From Bifidobacterium sp. ESL0763 (GTDB lineage Bacteria; Actinomycetota; Actinomycetes; Actinomycetales; Bifidobacteriaceae), in the NCBI RefSeq assembly GCF_029433395.1, contig NZ_JAQTHW010000002.1, positions 1,550,001-1,614,000 of the forward strand: 64,000 nucleotides of DNA, in the 5' to 3' direction. Below the pieces are notes generated by a model that was not told the DNA's origin, made no database searches, and saw only the letters and a list, made by a program, of their open reading frames with translations. Shown here in pieces: positions 8,630-19,400 of this stretch. Position 1 is the first letter of the stretch. Every line of letters begins with the position of its first letter. Position numbers and translations under genes: made by a program.

Positions 8630-9186
8630 TACTCCCCGAGCGTCCGCTCGATCGCGCCCACGAAGGCGTCGAGGTCGGCGGGCTTGCGGGAGGTGATGAG
8701 CCTGAAGCCCTCGGCGTCGTCGACGTGCACCTCCTCGTCGACGTAGGTGCCGCCGGCGTTGACGAGGTCCGCGGCGATGTAGCGGCAGGCGGTGAGCGTC
8801 TTGCCCTTGAGCATATCGGCGTTGACCAGCAGCCAGGCGCCATGGCAGATCGAGGCGATGGGCTTGCCGGCCTTGGCGAAGCTCTGCGCCAGCTTCTGCG
8901 CCACCGGGTCGACGCGCAGGCGGTCGATGTTGCAGGTGCCGCCGGGCACGACGAGCATGTCGTAATCCGCGGCGGAAACCTCGCCGTAGGTGGTGTCGGC
9001 GTTGAGGATCTCGCCGGCGTAGCGGTCGTGGCGCAGCGTCTCGACGATGCCGGGCTCGGCCGCCGCCAGCGTCACGTCCGCGCCGTCCGCGCGCAGGTCA
9101 CGCAGCGGCCGGGTCATCTCGGTCTCCTCGATGCCCCAGTTGCGCACGATGATCAGTACTTTCCTGCCTTCAAGCGATGCTGCCAT
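8629..9186 (-). CDS. DJ-1/PfpI family protein
   Basis: 185-residue class I glutamine-amidotransferase-like fold. Members include glyoxalase-III-like, chaperone-like and peptidase-like enzymes; which applies here cannot be read from sequence. Seen: the conserved Glu near residue 20 (GIEETEM) and the nucleophile elbow SICHGAWLL with Cys114-His115. The start is chosen at 9186 because AAAGGAGC lies at the right distance; the upstream in-frame ATG at 9231 has none. Monocistronic, convergent with the drug pump. Confidence 0.9.
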   Translation of the reverse strand: MAASLEGRKVLIIVRNWGIEETEMTRPLRDLRADGADVTLAAAEPGIVETLRHDRYAGEILNADTTYGEVSAADYDMLVVPGGTCNIDRLRVDPVAQKLAQSFAKAGKPIASICHGAWLLVNADMLKGKTLTACRYIAADLVNAGGTYVDEEVHVDDAEGFRLITSRKPADLDAFVGAIERTLGE

Positions 9187-9243
9187 GTCGGCTCCTTTCA
9201 CGGTGATGTCCTTGCGTTTCCGTCCCTCCATTGTAGGGACGGC

Positions 9244-11331
9244 TCACGCCCGGCCGCAGTCGATGCGGTAGAGCGCCCAGCCCTTGGCGTAGGGGGCAAG
9301 CGAGCCGAAGTCCCGCACCTTGACGAGGGTGCCCTGGCGCTCGTAGGCGTCGATGAGGTCCTGACGGTGGAAGACGTCGTATTGCTGGCGGAACGTGAAC
9401 ATCTTGAGGCTCGGCGCCTGCGGTCCCATCGCCAGGAAGTACTTGGGCACGCCGCCGTCCACCGGACAGGTGGTCGCGGTGAGCTGACGCGGGTCGCCGG
9501 AGCCGAACGCGGCCTCGGTCTGGCCGAAGATGGCGCCATGCTTCTCGTGCATCGGGTTGTAGACCGGGAAGAGCATGTTGGCGCCGAACGCGGCCGAGCC
9601 GTACATCGAGCCGTTGAGCGGGTCGGAGATGATGAGCGCGTCGGTGCCGGTGATGGCGACGCTCTGGCGCAGCACCTGGTATTTCACGGCGGTGAGCTGC
9701 TCATCGTAGGGCTTGCCCGTGAGGGTCATGTTGCGGGCGATGTCGTCGCGCAGCTCGACGCGGGCCGTGTTGCCGAACTGGCAGGCCAGCGCCAGCGCCG
9801 CGAGCACGACGCCGGCGACCACCTTGCCGGCCAGACGCGGGAGCGCGGTGGCCTTGGTTTGCGACATTGTTTTCAGACCCGACTTCAGGTTCGGGCACGC
9901 GCGGGCCACGAGGCAGGCGGCGAAGACCAGCAGAGGGACGATCGCGAAGGGAATCATGGTCAGCGGGCGGGTCTCGGCGCGGTACCACGCCGCCGCCACG
10001 ATGTTGGGGAACCAACCGGTCAGCGAGGTGGAGCAGACGTAGACGAGGCCGACCAGCAGGAAGTCGAGGATGAGCGCGATTGCGTCGCGGCGGACGGCGC
10101 GTTCAGGGTCGGTCGGCCTACCGGCAACGGTTGCAACGGCATTCGAATCGGCACTGGCGGCCGGGACAGGTTCGGAATCCGCAACCGAACCAGAACCGGA
10201 ATCGGCATCGGTATTTGTAGCCGTGCCCGAATCGGCGACGGCCGAATCCGAACCCGCAGCCGCTTCGCCATGGCGACGCGTGCCGACGACCAGCCGCGGC
10301 CGCACCACGGCGGCGAGCGCGACCAGCAGGGCGAGGATGACGACGACGGCCATGAACGCGCCCGCCGGACCGCTGACGTTGTCGGTGACGAAGACGCGCA
10401 GCGCCTCGGGGACGGTGCGGTTGGGCTTGTAGGTGTGGAACCAGCTCGACGGGTCGAAGTAGCGCGTGGAATGGTAGTGGCCGGTCATATAGAAGAAGAA
10501 CGCGACCGCGCACGCCACCACCGCGCCCAACGCCGCGACGATGAGTTTCCATGGCAGGCGCATCAGCATGAACGGGGCCATGAGCAGCAGCCAAGTGAAG
10601 GCGATGCGCGGGTGGGCGAAGATGCACAGCAGGCCAAGCAGCGCGGTGGCGGCCAGCCAGCGGACGACGTGGCGGCGGGAGGCCATGGCGTCGAAGAGGC
10701 GCAGCGTGGCGTAGAGCCAATATGGCAGCAGCGTGGTGGCCAGGCCGAACGAGATCAGCGGGCCGCTCGCCAGCATCTGGAAGGGATGGCTGGCTGACGA
10801 GACGGCGAGGACCGGCACGATGACCATCATGCAGCAGGAGAACGGGCGGGCCGAGAGGGCCTTCGGGGACGCTTCGTCATGTCCCGACCCGCTCGCGTCG
10901 GCCGCGCCCAACCGTGCCGCACGCCCGTCGACCTGGCGCGTCCAATAGCTGGCCAGCAGGCTCATGCCCGCCGGCCACACCAGACCGGAGGTGGCGAGCC
11001 AGACGATATTGAAGGCGGCGTAGATGCTCACGTTGACGCCGATCAGACGCCCTGCGGCGATCAGGCCGGCGGCGATCAGGTGGAACATGGGCGGGTAGTA
11101 GGCGTCGTTGGGCCACAGGCGCAGCGCGGCGCCGACGCCCTCACGCAGGATCTTGCGAATGAAGTAATAATGCGCCGGGGCGTCGATCTGCTGCAGCGGC
11201 AGGCTCCACGCGCCGGCCCCATTCGGGAACCAGGCCACGACGATGCCGAACGCCGCGAGGACCCCCGCCACCGCGCTCAGCGGCAGCGCCCACGCGCGCC
11301 ATCCTCTGTTCCATATCCGCTTGACCATCAC
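9244..11331 (-). CDS. Large polytopic membrane protein (DUF6541-like)
   Basis: 695-residue integral membrane protein of unknown function. Seen: a short cytoplasmic start, an N-terminal helix, an extracytoplasmic segment with QIDAPAHYYFIRKILREG and WPNDAYYPPMFHL, then many hydrophobic helices. The layout resembles the GT-C-like DUF6541 family of actinobacteria, suggesting a glycosyltransferase-type fold acting on lipid-linked sugars, but this is inference. A Ser/Ala/Asp/Gly-rich low-complexity stretch (bases about 10090-10290) separates two helix bundles. The C-terminal 150 residues form a soluble domain with AALYRID-like ending WALYRIDCGRA. It is divergent from the FtsX-like gene. Confidence 0.75.
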   Translation of the reverse strand: MMVKRIWNRGWRAWALPLSAVAGVLAAFGIVVAWFPNGAGAWSLPLQQIDAPAHYYFIRKILREGVGAALRLWPNDAYYPPMFHLIAAGLIAAGRLIGVNVSIYAAFNIVWLATSGLVWPAGMSLLASYWTRQVDGRAARLGAADASGSGHDEASPKALSARPFSCCMMVIVPVLAVSSASHPFQMLASGPLISFGLATTLLPYWLYATLRLFDAMASRRHVVRWLAATALLGLLCIFAHPRIAFTWLLLMAPFMLMRLPWKLIVAALGAVVACAVAFFFYMTGHYHSTRYFDPSSWFHTYKPNRTVPEALRVFVTDNVSGPAGAFMAVVVILALLVALAAVVRPRLVVGTRRHGEAAAGSDSAVADSGTATNTDADSGSGSVADSEPVPAASADSNAVATVAGRPTDPERAVRRDAIALILDFLLVGLVYVCSTSLTGWFPNIVAAAWYRAETRPLTMIPFAIVPLLVFAACLVARACPNLKSGLKTMSQTKATALPRLAGKVVAGVVLAALALACQFGNTARVELRDDIARNMTLTGKPYDEQLTAVKYQVLRQSVAITGTDALIISDPLNGSMYGSAAFGANMLFPVYNPMHEKHGAIFGQTEAAFGSGDPRQLTATTCPVDGGVPKYFLAMGPQAPSLKMFTFRQQYDVFHRQDLIDAYERQGTLVKVRDFGSLAPYAKGWALYRIDCGRA

Positions 11332-11610
11332 TCACATGGTAGCGGAACCGCGGCCGCGTGGGGCTCCGCCGGCCTATCTCGTAACCAAATCTGCATCTCG
11401 CCGACGCCCCACGCGACGGCCGCGCGCCAAGCCGACCTGTATGGCATCGAGGCCCCGTAAACGTTGCCCACACTGCGGCCTACCATCATATAAGGTCCCG
11501 CCGCGCACAGGTGGCAGCGGCGCATACGGGACGAGGCGCGCGGGGCGGCCGGCACAGACCAGCCGCGCGGCCAGGCCCGGACCGCAGGATTCCTAGGAAA
11601 CGAGGGGCGG

Positions 11611-13029
11611 ATGTTCGTACTGACCAATGCATGGACGACGGTATGGCGCCACAAATGGCGCAGTCTCGCGATCATGGTGGTCGCGGCACTGGTCATGTTC
11701 GGCGGCGTCTTCGCCACGGCCGTGCACACCGCCCAGCACCGGGCCCACACCACGGCCTACCGCACGCACCAGGTCACCGCGGTCATCCGCCCGACCGTCA
11801 AGGAGCGCATCCGCCAGTCCAACGCCGACTCCTCGGTCACCAAGCAGTACCTTTCGCTCGACGACTACACCAGCTACCTGATGGGCCTGCAGCAGGCCGG
11901 CATCCAGCCGCAGTACTCGATGAGCGTCTCCATGCCCATGCGCCAGACGGGCGCGGCGAAGGCAATCGCGGGCAAGGCCGACCGGGACGCCCAGAGCACC
12001 GGCGGCGAATACACGCTCTACGGCCTCTACGACAGCCATTCGGAGGACGTGAACATCCCCGGCAAGTTCAGGGTGACCCAGGGCAAGGGGCTCGACTACA
12101 AGTCGAAGAAGGGCAAAAGCGCCCTGGTCTCCGAGGCCTTCGCCAGGAAGAACAACCTGAAGCCCGGCTCGAAATTCAGCGTCGCCAATCCCAACGACGC
12201 CGCCAAGACCTACGCCTTCACCGTGCGCGGCGTCTACGCCTACACCGATCCGGCGCCGAAGGGCATGGGCGGCGACGCCAGGCTCGCCAAGAACAACCGC
12301 GCCAACGCCATCTACGTGGGCCCCTATGCCTTCGCCGACAACAAGCTCAACGACGACTCGGCGATCGGCTGGGCCGTGGCCAGGTTCGACGTCGGCTTCC
12401 GGTTCAACAGCCCCGACGAATACCAGATGTTCACCCAGCTCATCAGCTCGCGCAAGCTCGCCAAGGGCTACCGGATGAGCACGCCCGACCTCGACCGCTA
12501 CGTCGCCTCCCTCAAGCCGCTCGACCGCTTCGACGCCCGGATGAGGCGCATGAGCATCGGGCTCTACGCGATGTGTGGGGCGCTCGCGCTGGCGCTGGTG
12601 GCGCTGAGCCTGTGCGGCAGGCGCGACGAGATCGCCATGGACATGGTCATCGGCGTGGTGCGTGGCCGCATCGGCTGGCAGTTCGCCCTGGAGACGCTGA
12701 TGCCTTCGCTGCCGGGCCTGCTGGTAGGTGGCGTCGCCTCCGCGTTCGCTTCCAAGCCGTTGGGTGCGGCGCTGGTCGGCGGCAACGCGGCCAGGGTCGG
12801 TTCCGCCTGCTTCAAGCCGATGTGGTATTGCCTCGGGTTCGTGGCGCTGCTGGCGACGATGGCCTTCATGAGGGCCATCGTCGCGCGTATCGACCCGGTG
12901 TTCGACGTGCGGCAAGGCGGGCTGGGCGGCTCCGATACCGACGCATCCGAATCCAAGACCGATGCCGATCGGGACGCAGGCACAGATACAACGGACGGCA
13001 CCGAGACGAGCGAGGAGGCGGAAGCATGA
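11611..13029 (+). CDS. FtsX/MacB-like ABC transporter permease
   Basis: 472-residue membrane protein with the FtsX topology: one N-terminal helix (about residues 14-38, MVVAALVMFGGVFATAVHT), a large extracytoplasmic domain of about 280 residues and three C-terminal helices (MCGALALALVALSLC; LETLMPSLPGLLVGGVASAF; WYCLGFVALLATMAFMRAIV). The acidic tail SDTDASESKTDADRDAGTD is probably disordered. Its stop overlaps the start of the ATPase-like gene (ATGA), so the two should form one complex. Relatives act in cell-envelope signalling or export rather than nutrient uptake; no substrate can be assigned. Confidence 0.85.
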   Translation: MFVLTNAWTTVWRHKWRSLAIMVVAALVMFGGVFATAVHTAQHRAHTTAYRTHQVTAVIRPTVKERIRQSNADSSVTKQYLSLDDYTSYLMGLQQAGIQPQYSMSVSMPMRQTGAAKAIAGKADRDAQSTGGEYTLYGLYDSHSEDVNIPGKFRVTQGKGLDYKSKKGKSALVSEAFARKNNLKPGSKFSVANPNDAAKTYAFTVRGVYAYTDPAPKGMGGDARLAKNNRANAIYVGPYAFADNKLNDDSAIGWAVARFDVGFRFNSPDEYQMFTQLISSRKLAKGYRMSTPDLDRYVASLKPLDRFDARMRRMSIGLYAMCGALALALVALSLCGRRDEIAMDMVIGVVRGRIGWQFALETLMPSLPGLLVGGVASAFASKPLGAALVGGNAARVGSACFKPMWYCLGFVALLATMAFMRAIVARIDPVFDVRQGGLGGSDTDASESKTDADRDAGTDTTDGTETSEEAEA

Positions 13030-14360
13030 GCAGGAACACGGACGAAGCCAAGGACGGAACCGAGGACGAGGCCATGGCCAGGAACACGGACAAGGCAAGC
13101 GACAAGGCAGCTCAGATGAACGACGACTCCACCGACCAGAAGACCAAGGGCAGGGACAAGGACAACGACGCTGACACCTCCGGGGAGACCGCTACGGACG
13201 CATCGGAAACTCCCGAGGAAGTGGCCTATAGCGTCGTGTTCGACGACGAGGACGATGCCCTTCTCGATCTCGACGATGCCGATGACGACACCGCCGGCGA
13301 AGACGACGATGCCGTTGCCGAGGCCGACGCTGGCGCCAATGACGAGACCGAAGCCGCTGAGGATGGCGAGACGAAGGAAGCCCTGACTTCCAAAGATCCG
13401 TCACGCTCCGGCAAGGCGGACGGCGAATCCGCCGCTTCCGACAGCTCCCCGAAAGGCAAGACCAAGGCCAGTACGCACGATTCCGGCAAGACCGACTCTT
13501 CCTCCAAACCCAAGGCCAAGACCCGCAAACCCGCCAAGTCCCCGGCCGCCGAGCCCGCCTCGGCACTCGCCTCGAAGATCGACAGGGCGGAGGCCATCGA
13601 GGACAACATCCTGCTCAAGCCCAACCCCACCTTCGCCTTCGACCACGTCACGCTGCGCAACCGCAAGACCGGCCGCAACGCGCTCGACGACATCGACTGG
13701 CAGTTCTTCGCCGGCAAGCTCTACCTGCTGCGCGACGCCGATGACGAGCAGCGCCGGGCGTTCCTCGGCGCGGCGAGCGGCTTCCTGCGCCTCGACATCG
13801 GCCAGGTCACCGTGCGCAGCGTGAGCCTGATCGAGCTGGACACCGCCGAGATCCGCGGGCACCGCATCGCCCTGCTCACCCAGCGCCACAACCTGCGCGG
13901 CGACCTCGACGCGCTGGCCAACCTGACCTTCACGATGAAGTCCACCGGCCGCACGTTCCTCGAACCCGTGCCGGTGCGGGCGCGCAAGCTGCTCAAACGG
14001 GTCGGCTTCGACCAGGCCGCGACCGGGCTGCCGGTGAGCGAGCTGACCGAGCTCAACCAGCGCAGGGTGGCGATCGCCCGCGCGATCAGCTGCGACCCCA
14101 CGGTCATCCTCGCCGACGACCCGGCGGGCGGCCTGGAGCCGGAGGACAGGGATGCGATTCTCGGTCTGCTCACCAAGCTGGCCCACAGCCGCGATCCGAA
14201 ATACTGCGTCATCCTCGTCGCCCCCACGCTGGATGCGGCGGACGGCACCTCGGATGCGGATGCCGGCGAAGACGATAAGTCCGGCGACACCACCGACAGC
14301 CGACAAGACTCCCTCATCGGCGCCTATCTCGCCGCGGCCGACAAGACCTACGAGTTCTAG
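13026..14360 (+). CDS. Degenerate ABC ATPase partner of the FtsX-like permease
   Basis: 444 residues: about 190 residues of acidic, Lys/Ser-rich low complexity, then an ABC nucleotide-binding-domain fold (about 200-444). Seen: the fold register is clear (FAFDHVTLRNRKTG, IALLTQRHNL with a Q-loop Gln, ARAISCDPTVILADDPAGGLEPEDRD). Key residues are lost. The Walker A position reads LLRDADDEQRRAFLG with no GxxGxGKS. The signature LSGGQ is replaced by LTELNQ. The Walker B catalytic Glu is Asp (ADDP). The switch His is missing (VILVAPTL). Hydrolysis therefore looks unlikely, and the protein may be a structural or regulatory pseudo-ATPase. The start overlaps the permease stop. Confidence 0.85.
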   Translation: MSRNTDEAKDGTEDEAMARNTDKASDKAAQMNDDSTDQKTKGRDKDNDADTSGETATDASETPEEVAYSVVFDDEDDALLDLDDADDDTAGEDDDAVAEADAGANDETEAAEDGETKEALTSKDPSRSGKADGESAASDSSPKGKTKASTHDSGKTDSSSKPKAKTRKPAKSPAAEPASALASKIDRAEAIEDNILLKPNPTFAFDHVTLRNRKTGRNALDDIDWQFFAGKLYLLRDADDEQRRAFLGAASGFLRLDIGQVTVRSVSLIELDTAEIRGHRIALLTQRHNLRGDLDALANLTFTMKSTGRTFLEPVPVRARKLLKRVGFDQAATGLPVSELTELNQRRVAIARAISCDPTVILADDPAGGLEPEDRDAILGLLTKLAHSRDPKYCVILVAPTLDAADGTSDADAGEDDKSGDTTDSRQDSLIGAYLAAADKTYEF

Positions 14361-14410
14361 AAGACAGCGTCACCAGCGCCGAGACACAGGAATCTCGGCA
14401 TGCCGTGACC

Positions 14411-15343
14411 TCACACCTCGCACTTCATCTTGAAGCGCTTGGCCAGGCCCGCGATGTCCGGCACGCCGTACTTGACCACCAGGTCGCGCCACGCCCGCTC
14501 GTTCTTCTCGCCGAAGCGGCGGGCCTTGCGCGCGTAGGCCTCGGCCGTCAGGAACCTGGGCGGGATGGATTTGCTGTTGTATTTGTCGGCCACCATCACC
14601 ACCTCCTGCTCGAGGTTCATCGGCACATAGTCGGCCGGCGGCAACGGCAGGTGCTGCGAGACGACCTGCTCGCGGGTCAGCCCCACGCCGGTGTGGTTGC
14701 GCGCGAACTGCGCGATGGACTCGTCGACGCCTAGGCCCAGCAGGTAGTCGTATCCGCGCACGCCGTGCAGGATGTAGTTCGGCCCGTCGAATTGCAGCTT
14801 GCCGCCGTTCGAGCCGTCGTTGCGAAGCACCAGATAGGTGCCGATGTCGTGCAGCATCGCGCCCACGACGGCCAGGTTCTCGTCGAGCAGACGAGGGGGC
14901 ACCGTGCCGCCACGCACGCCGTCGGTCGGCGGCACCACGGGGGCCACATGCTTGGCGATGGTGGCGGGGGTGACCGTGGCCGGCATGCCGTCCGCCTTCT
15001 TCGCCGGAACCGCGCCCGAAGCGCCAGAGGTACTGGCATTATGAGTGTCCTTGGCATCCGCGCTATTGACAGCGCCGCTGGCTCCTCTTCCTTCGGGCCG
15101 CGCCTTCACCGTCAGCCCTCCGTCCAGCGGGTCGAATCCGCCGGTGAGCTCGGGGGCGTTCTTCGGCAGCGTGCAGCGCCTCGTGAACAGCGCGTTCTGC
15201 CGCCGCACCAGCTCCCTGGTGATGGTGGCGATGATGACGCAATGGGTGTGGATGAGGTCGTAGGCGGCCGGCGACGGCGCGATCTTGCGGTGCATCTCGT
15301 CGACCTGCGCGAGTGTGGGAACGAATCCAGTCATGCTCTCCAT
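14411..15343 (-). CDS. HD-domain phosphohydrolase-like protein
   Basis: 310 residues from the ATG at 15343 (or 307 from 15334, which has GGAGAG immediately upstream; the choice is uncertain). Seen: the HD motif in VGAMLHDIGTYL, an upstream His pair (YDLIHTHC) and downstream VRGYDYLLGLGVDESIAQFARNHTGVGL, the usual metal ligands of HD hydrolases acting on nucleotides or phosphate esters. An insertion of about 60 Ala/Ser/Thr/Pro-rich residues (about 14930-15100) splits the N-terminal part. It lies 98 bases downstream of the glutamine amidotransferase gene on the same strand. The substrate is not predictable. Confidence 0.85.
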   Translation of the reverse strand: MESMTGFVPTLAQVDEMHRKIAPSPAAYDLIHTHCVIIATITRELVRRQNALFTRRCTLPKNAPELTGGFDPLDGGLTVKARPEGRGASGAVNSADAKDTHNASTSGASGAVPAKKADGMPATVTPATIAKHVAPVVPPTDGVRGGTVPPRLLDENLAVVGAMLHDIGTYLVLRNDGSNGGKLQFDGPNYILHGVRGYDYLLGLGVDESIAQFARNHTGVGLTREQVVSQHLPLPPADYVPMNLEQEVVMVADKYNSKSIPPRFLTAEAYARKARRFGEKNERAWRDLVVKYGVPDIAGLAKRFKMKCEV

Positions 15344-15441
15344 TGTAGGGAATGTTTCTTGGGACGCGATTCCCGGCGGTGGCAGCGCATAGCGGTGCAG
15401 TGGCGGCGACGACGATAAATGCGGCGAAGGGCGATCGCGCC

Positions 15442-16308
15442 TCACAGCTCCTGGATGTCGAAGTCCCCGGTGGCGTGCGAGATGACCAGCATATGGTTGT
15501 TGGCCAGGTCGCGCCACCCCTCGTCGGCGCGCTGGCGGAACCCGGAGCTCGCCACGACGACGCCCTTGATGCCGTCGCCGCCCGAATCCTGCCCGGAGCC
15601 GCCGATGGTGCGGTAGCGGATCGCGTTGTAGTCCTTGGCCTGACCGGTCCAGCCGTAGTCGTCATAGAAGTCGACGATGCCGGCGTGCGTCCGCTCGCTG
15701 CCCACGGCGCGCACCGCGACCATACACGAGCCGTCCTGGGCCACGCAGTTGTAGCTGGAGTCGGGGTAGGTCTCGCGCAGCTTGGCGAGGCCCCGGCGCA
15801 CGGCCTCGGGCAGCTTGAGCCCTTCGCGCATGAAGCGCAGGATGACGGCGAAGAAGATGGCGGAATCGCTGCGTTTGCTGATCTCGCCCAGGATCTCCTG
15901 GTCCACGTCGAACTCCGGGTTGTCGAGGATGCTGACGCCGTCGGCCGAGGAGATGTGGCCGTTGTGGATGAAGCTGACGCCGTCCAGGACGAAGGGCTGC
16001 TGGTTCTTGAGGATGCCCGGCACCCCGGGGCTGCCCCAGCGCAGGTGCCAGAGGGCGCTGCGGGCCGGCGCCTCGGCCAGCGGCTCGAACTGCCCGTCCT
16101 GGTAGGCGGCCATCGTGGTGTGGTACGACCGCTCGTGGCCCACGTCCCAGATCTTCGCCCGGGAGCCCGGCCCGCAATACATCGACACGCCCCAGCCGTC
16201 GCGGTGGATCTCGCTGAGACGACGGAAATCGGCGGTGTCGCGCCGCCCGAGGACATCACTCAAACTCAACTGCGCCGCGTTGACGCTATACCCAAGAAGT
16301 CTGCACAT
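15442..16308 (-). CDS. Class II glutamine amidotransferase (YafJ-like)
   Basis: 288-residue Ntn-type glutaminase domain. Seen: Cys2 nucleophile after Met removal (MCRLLGYS), DGWGVSMY, LWHLRWGSPG and FIHNGHISS, the standard glutaminase signature order. There is no synthase domain, as in the YafJ/EgtC group, which hydrolyses gamma-glutamyl amides; the substrate is unknown. The length is typical. It is followed by the HD protein on the same strand and may share a transcript. Confidence 0.9.
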   Translation of the reverse strand: MCRLLGYSVNAAQLSLSDVLGRRDTADFRRLSEIHRDGWGVSMYCGPGSRAKIWDVGHERSYHTTMAAYQDGQFEPLAEAPARSALWHLRWGSPGVPGILKNQQPFVLDGVSFIHNGHISSADGVSILDNPEFDVDQEILGEISKRSDSAIFFAVILRFMREGLKLPEAVRRGLAKLRETYPDSSYNCVAQDGSCMVAVRAVGSERTHAGIVDFYDDYGWTGQAKDYNAIRYRTIGGSGQDSGGDGIKGVVVASSGFRQRADEGWRDLANNHMLVISHATGDFDIQEL

Positions 16309-16463
16309 AAGGCCTCACTATAGCGACCGGTTTTTAAGCGCGCGTGAACCTTGCACGAAAATCGCCATAGATGTTATCTCTACCACGCGCAAACCGACCC
16401 GGAACGCCAGCGCCCCGGAGCCGATCGACAGACCGAATCCGGGGCGCTGGCACCCGATGGCGC

Positions 16464-19400
16464 TTACTTGGCGGCAGGCTCGCCGTCCTTCTTGGAGGCC
16501 GAGCCACCGTCCGATTTTGCGGCGGATCTGCCGGTCTTCCTCACGGCGGCCTTCTTGGCGCTCGGTTTGGCAGCCGACTTCGCATCCGCCTTGCCGGCAT
16601 CCTTCTTGGCAGTGTCCTTCTTGGCAGTGGCCGGGGCGTCGTGCCCGACTTGCTCGGCGGAGGCCTTCCTCTTCGGCTTCGACGCGGCGGCCGACTTGTG
16701 GGCATCCGCCTTCCTGGCGTCCGTCTTCGCAGCGTCCTTCACCTTGGGCATCACGATGGTCGTCTCGGCCTCGGTGGGCAGCGGCACGGCCTTCATCGGC
16801 AGCGGCACATCCTTCACGGAGACCTTGGCGGCTGCGGACTTGGCCGACGTCTTGACCTTCGCGGACTTCGCTGCGGACTTGGCCTTGCCCGTGGCCTTGG
16901 CCGACGTCTTGGCTACGGACTTGGCAGCGGTCTTGGCATCAGCCTTCGTCTCGGCGCCGACCTTGACGACCGCCTTCGCCCCGGCCTCGTCCTTGGTGCG
17001 GCGCGGCTTGCGCATCGCCTTGCGCTGCAGGCGCGGCGGCCTGCGGGTGGAGACGAACAGCGGCTGCACCTCGGTCACCGGGTTGTAGGGAGCCAGGCCG
17101 AACCACTTGACCGGCGAGCCGGCGAGATGGCGGATGGCGTACTTGGCCTTCAGGCTCAGCGCCTCGCGCGCGGTGATCTTCGACTCCGGCATCAGCGCCT
17201 TGTGCACCAGCACGTAGCGCACGGTGCCGATGTCGGGGTCGGCGTCCACCTTCGGGTAGACCGAGGTCTGCAGCGGCAGCTCGCCCGATTCGGAGAGGTC
17301 GTGCATCACCTGGTGGATGTAGGCGGGGATGGACTGCGAGACCTTGAAGCCGAGACGGATGCGCACGCGGAAGATATAGTCCGTGTCGAAGTTCTCCACG
17401 GAGTACTCACGCGTGAACGGCTCGTCGGTGGTGACCACCGAGACGGCCCACCAGGCGCGGGCGCGCTTGGGATGGTCGGCGAAGATCGAGAAGAAGATGT
17501 CGGTGTCGAGCCGGCGCATCTCGGCGTCCGAGGTGAGGTAGACGATGTTGTCGGCGAAATACGGGATGCGGAAGTCGTCATGCAGCTTGGCCAGCGCGGG
17601 CTTGAAGTCGCGCGGGCGCATGTGACGGCGCTGCGAGCGCTCGATCTTCGTGCCGTCGTTCCAGGTGATCATGACCAGCAGGATCAGCGCGGTGAGCAGC
17701 ATCGTGAACCAGCCGCCGTGCAGGAACTTCGCCATGGAGGCGACGAAGAAGAGCGTCTGGATGGCGATGAACACCACAAAGAAGATGCCGGCGAAGACGC
17801 GATGGTGGTGGTACCAGATGTAGACGCTCAGCAGGATGGTGGTGGTGATCATCGTGATGGTGAGCGCCAGTCCGTAGGCCGCCGAGATGTGCTCGGAATC
17901 CTTGAAGAGGCCCAGCACGCAGAGCGTGGCGACGCAGAGCACCAGGTTGATGACCGGGATGTAGAGCTGGCCGCGCGTGCGGGCCGGGTAGCGCACCTGC
18001 AGATGTGGCATCCAGTTGAGGCCGGTGGCCTCCGAGACCATCGTGAAGGCGCCGGTGATCAGGGCCTGCGAGGCGATCACGCCCGCCGCCACGGAGAGGA
18101 TGACGCCGATGTAGCGCACGTTGGGGCTCATCATCTCGAAGAACGGGTTGACGTTGGCCAGCGCCGTGTTGCCCTGGTTGCGCAGCATCCACGCGCCCTG
18201 CCCGAAGTAGTTGAAAACGAGGGCGACGAAGATGAAGGGCCAGGTGAAGTAGATGTTGCCGCGGCCCACGTGGCCCATGTCGGAGTAGAGCGCCTCGGCG
18301 CCGGTGGTCGACAGGAAGACGGTGCCCATGATGGCCAGGCCGGCCACGTTGTGCGGGCTGAAGAGGAAGCGGATGCCGTAGACCGGGTTGATGGCCTCGA
18401 AGATGGACCAGTCACCGCCGAGGTTGGCGATGCCGGTGATCGCCAGGAAGGCGAACCAGACCATGACCACCGAGCCGAAAACCTTGCCGATGCGCTCGGT
18501 GCCGCGCGACTGGACGCTGAAGAGCACCACGATGATGACGACAGTGATCATCAGCGAGAGGTTCTGGTTGTCGTGGAAGACCGGCTGGAAGACCGGGATG
18601 GATTTCAGGCCCTCGACTGCCGAGGAGATGGAGACCGCGGGGGTGAGGACCGAGTCCGCCAGGAACGCGGCGCCGCCCAGCATCGCGGGGATGACCAGCC
18701 ACCGGCCGTACTTGCGGATCAGCGAGAAGAGCGCGAAGATGCCGCCCTCGCCCTTGTTGTCGATGCGCATGGCCACGAAGACGTATTTGACGGTGGTGAT
18801 CAGCGTGATCGACCAGAAGACCAGCGAGAGCAGGCCGAGCACCGCCGGGCGGTCGATGTTGCCGAGACCGCCCTGGCCGGCGAGGAAGGTCTGCGAGGTG
18901 TAGAGCGGCGAGGTGCCGATGTCGCCATAGACCACGCCGAGCGCGACGATGGCCATGCCGAGCGTCACCTTGTCACGGCTGGACTGCATCTTGCGCCACC
19001 AGCGGCCGATGGGCCCGTGGCTCGCCTTCGCCAGGCGCTGCGCCTCCTGGCGCTCCTCCTCGCGGTGCTTGGCGATCTCCTTGCGCTCCTCGGCGGTCAG
19101 CGTGCGGCGCGAGACCTTGGGGGCGTTGGTGAAGGTGTCGGCGCGGAGCAGCGCGCGCTTCTCGGCCTTCTCCGCGTCGATGGCGTCCTGGCGCACACGC
19201 GCCTTGCCGTCGCGTGCGGCCTTCCTGGCCTTGTGGGCCTCCTTGAGCACCTCGCGGCGCACCTCATGGCCACCGATCTTCGCCGCCGAGGTCCGGGACG
19301 ACTTGGGTTTCGCGGCGGCCTTCGACGTGGTTTTGGATGCGGACCCGGACGCGGATTCCGCGGGCGCCTTGGCCGTCGATGCGGCCGCCGGCTCCGAAGC

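Noticed and set aside
11511..13025. Plus-strand frame fused upstream of the ABC-like gene
   Set aside because: Arg/Gly/Pro-rich shadow of the FtsX-like permease in another frame; the real start is the ATG at 13026 overlapping the permease stop.
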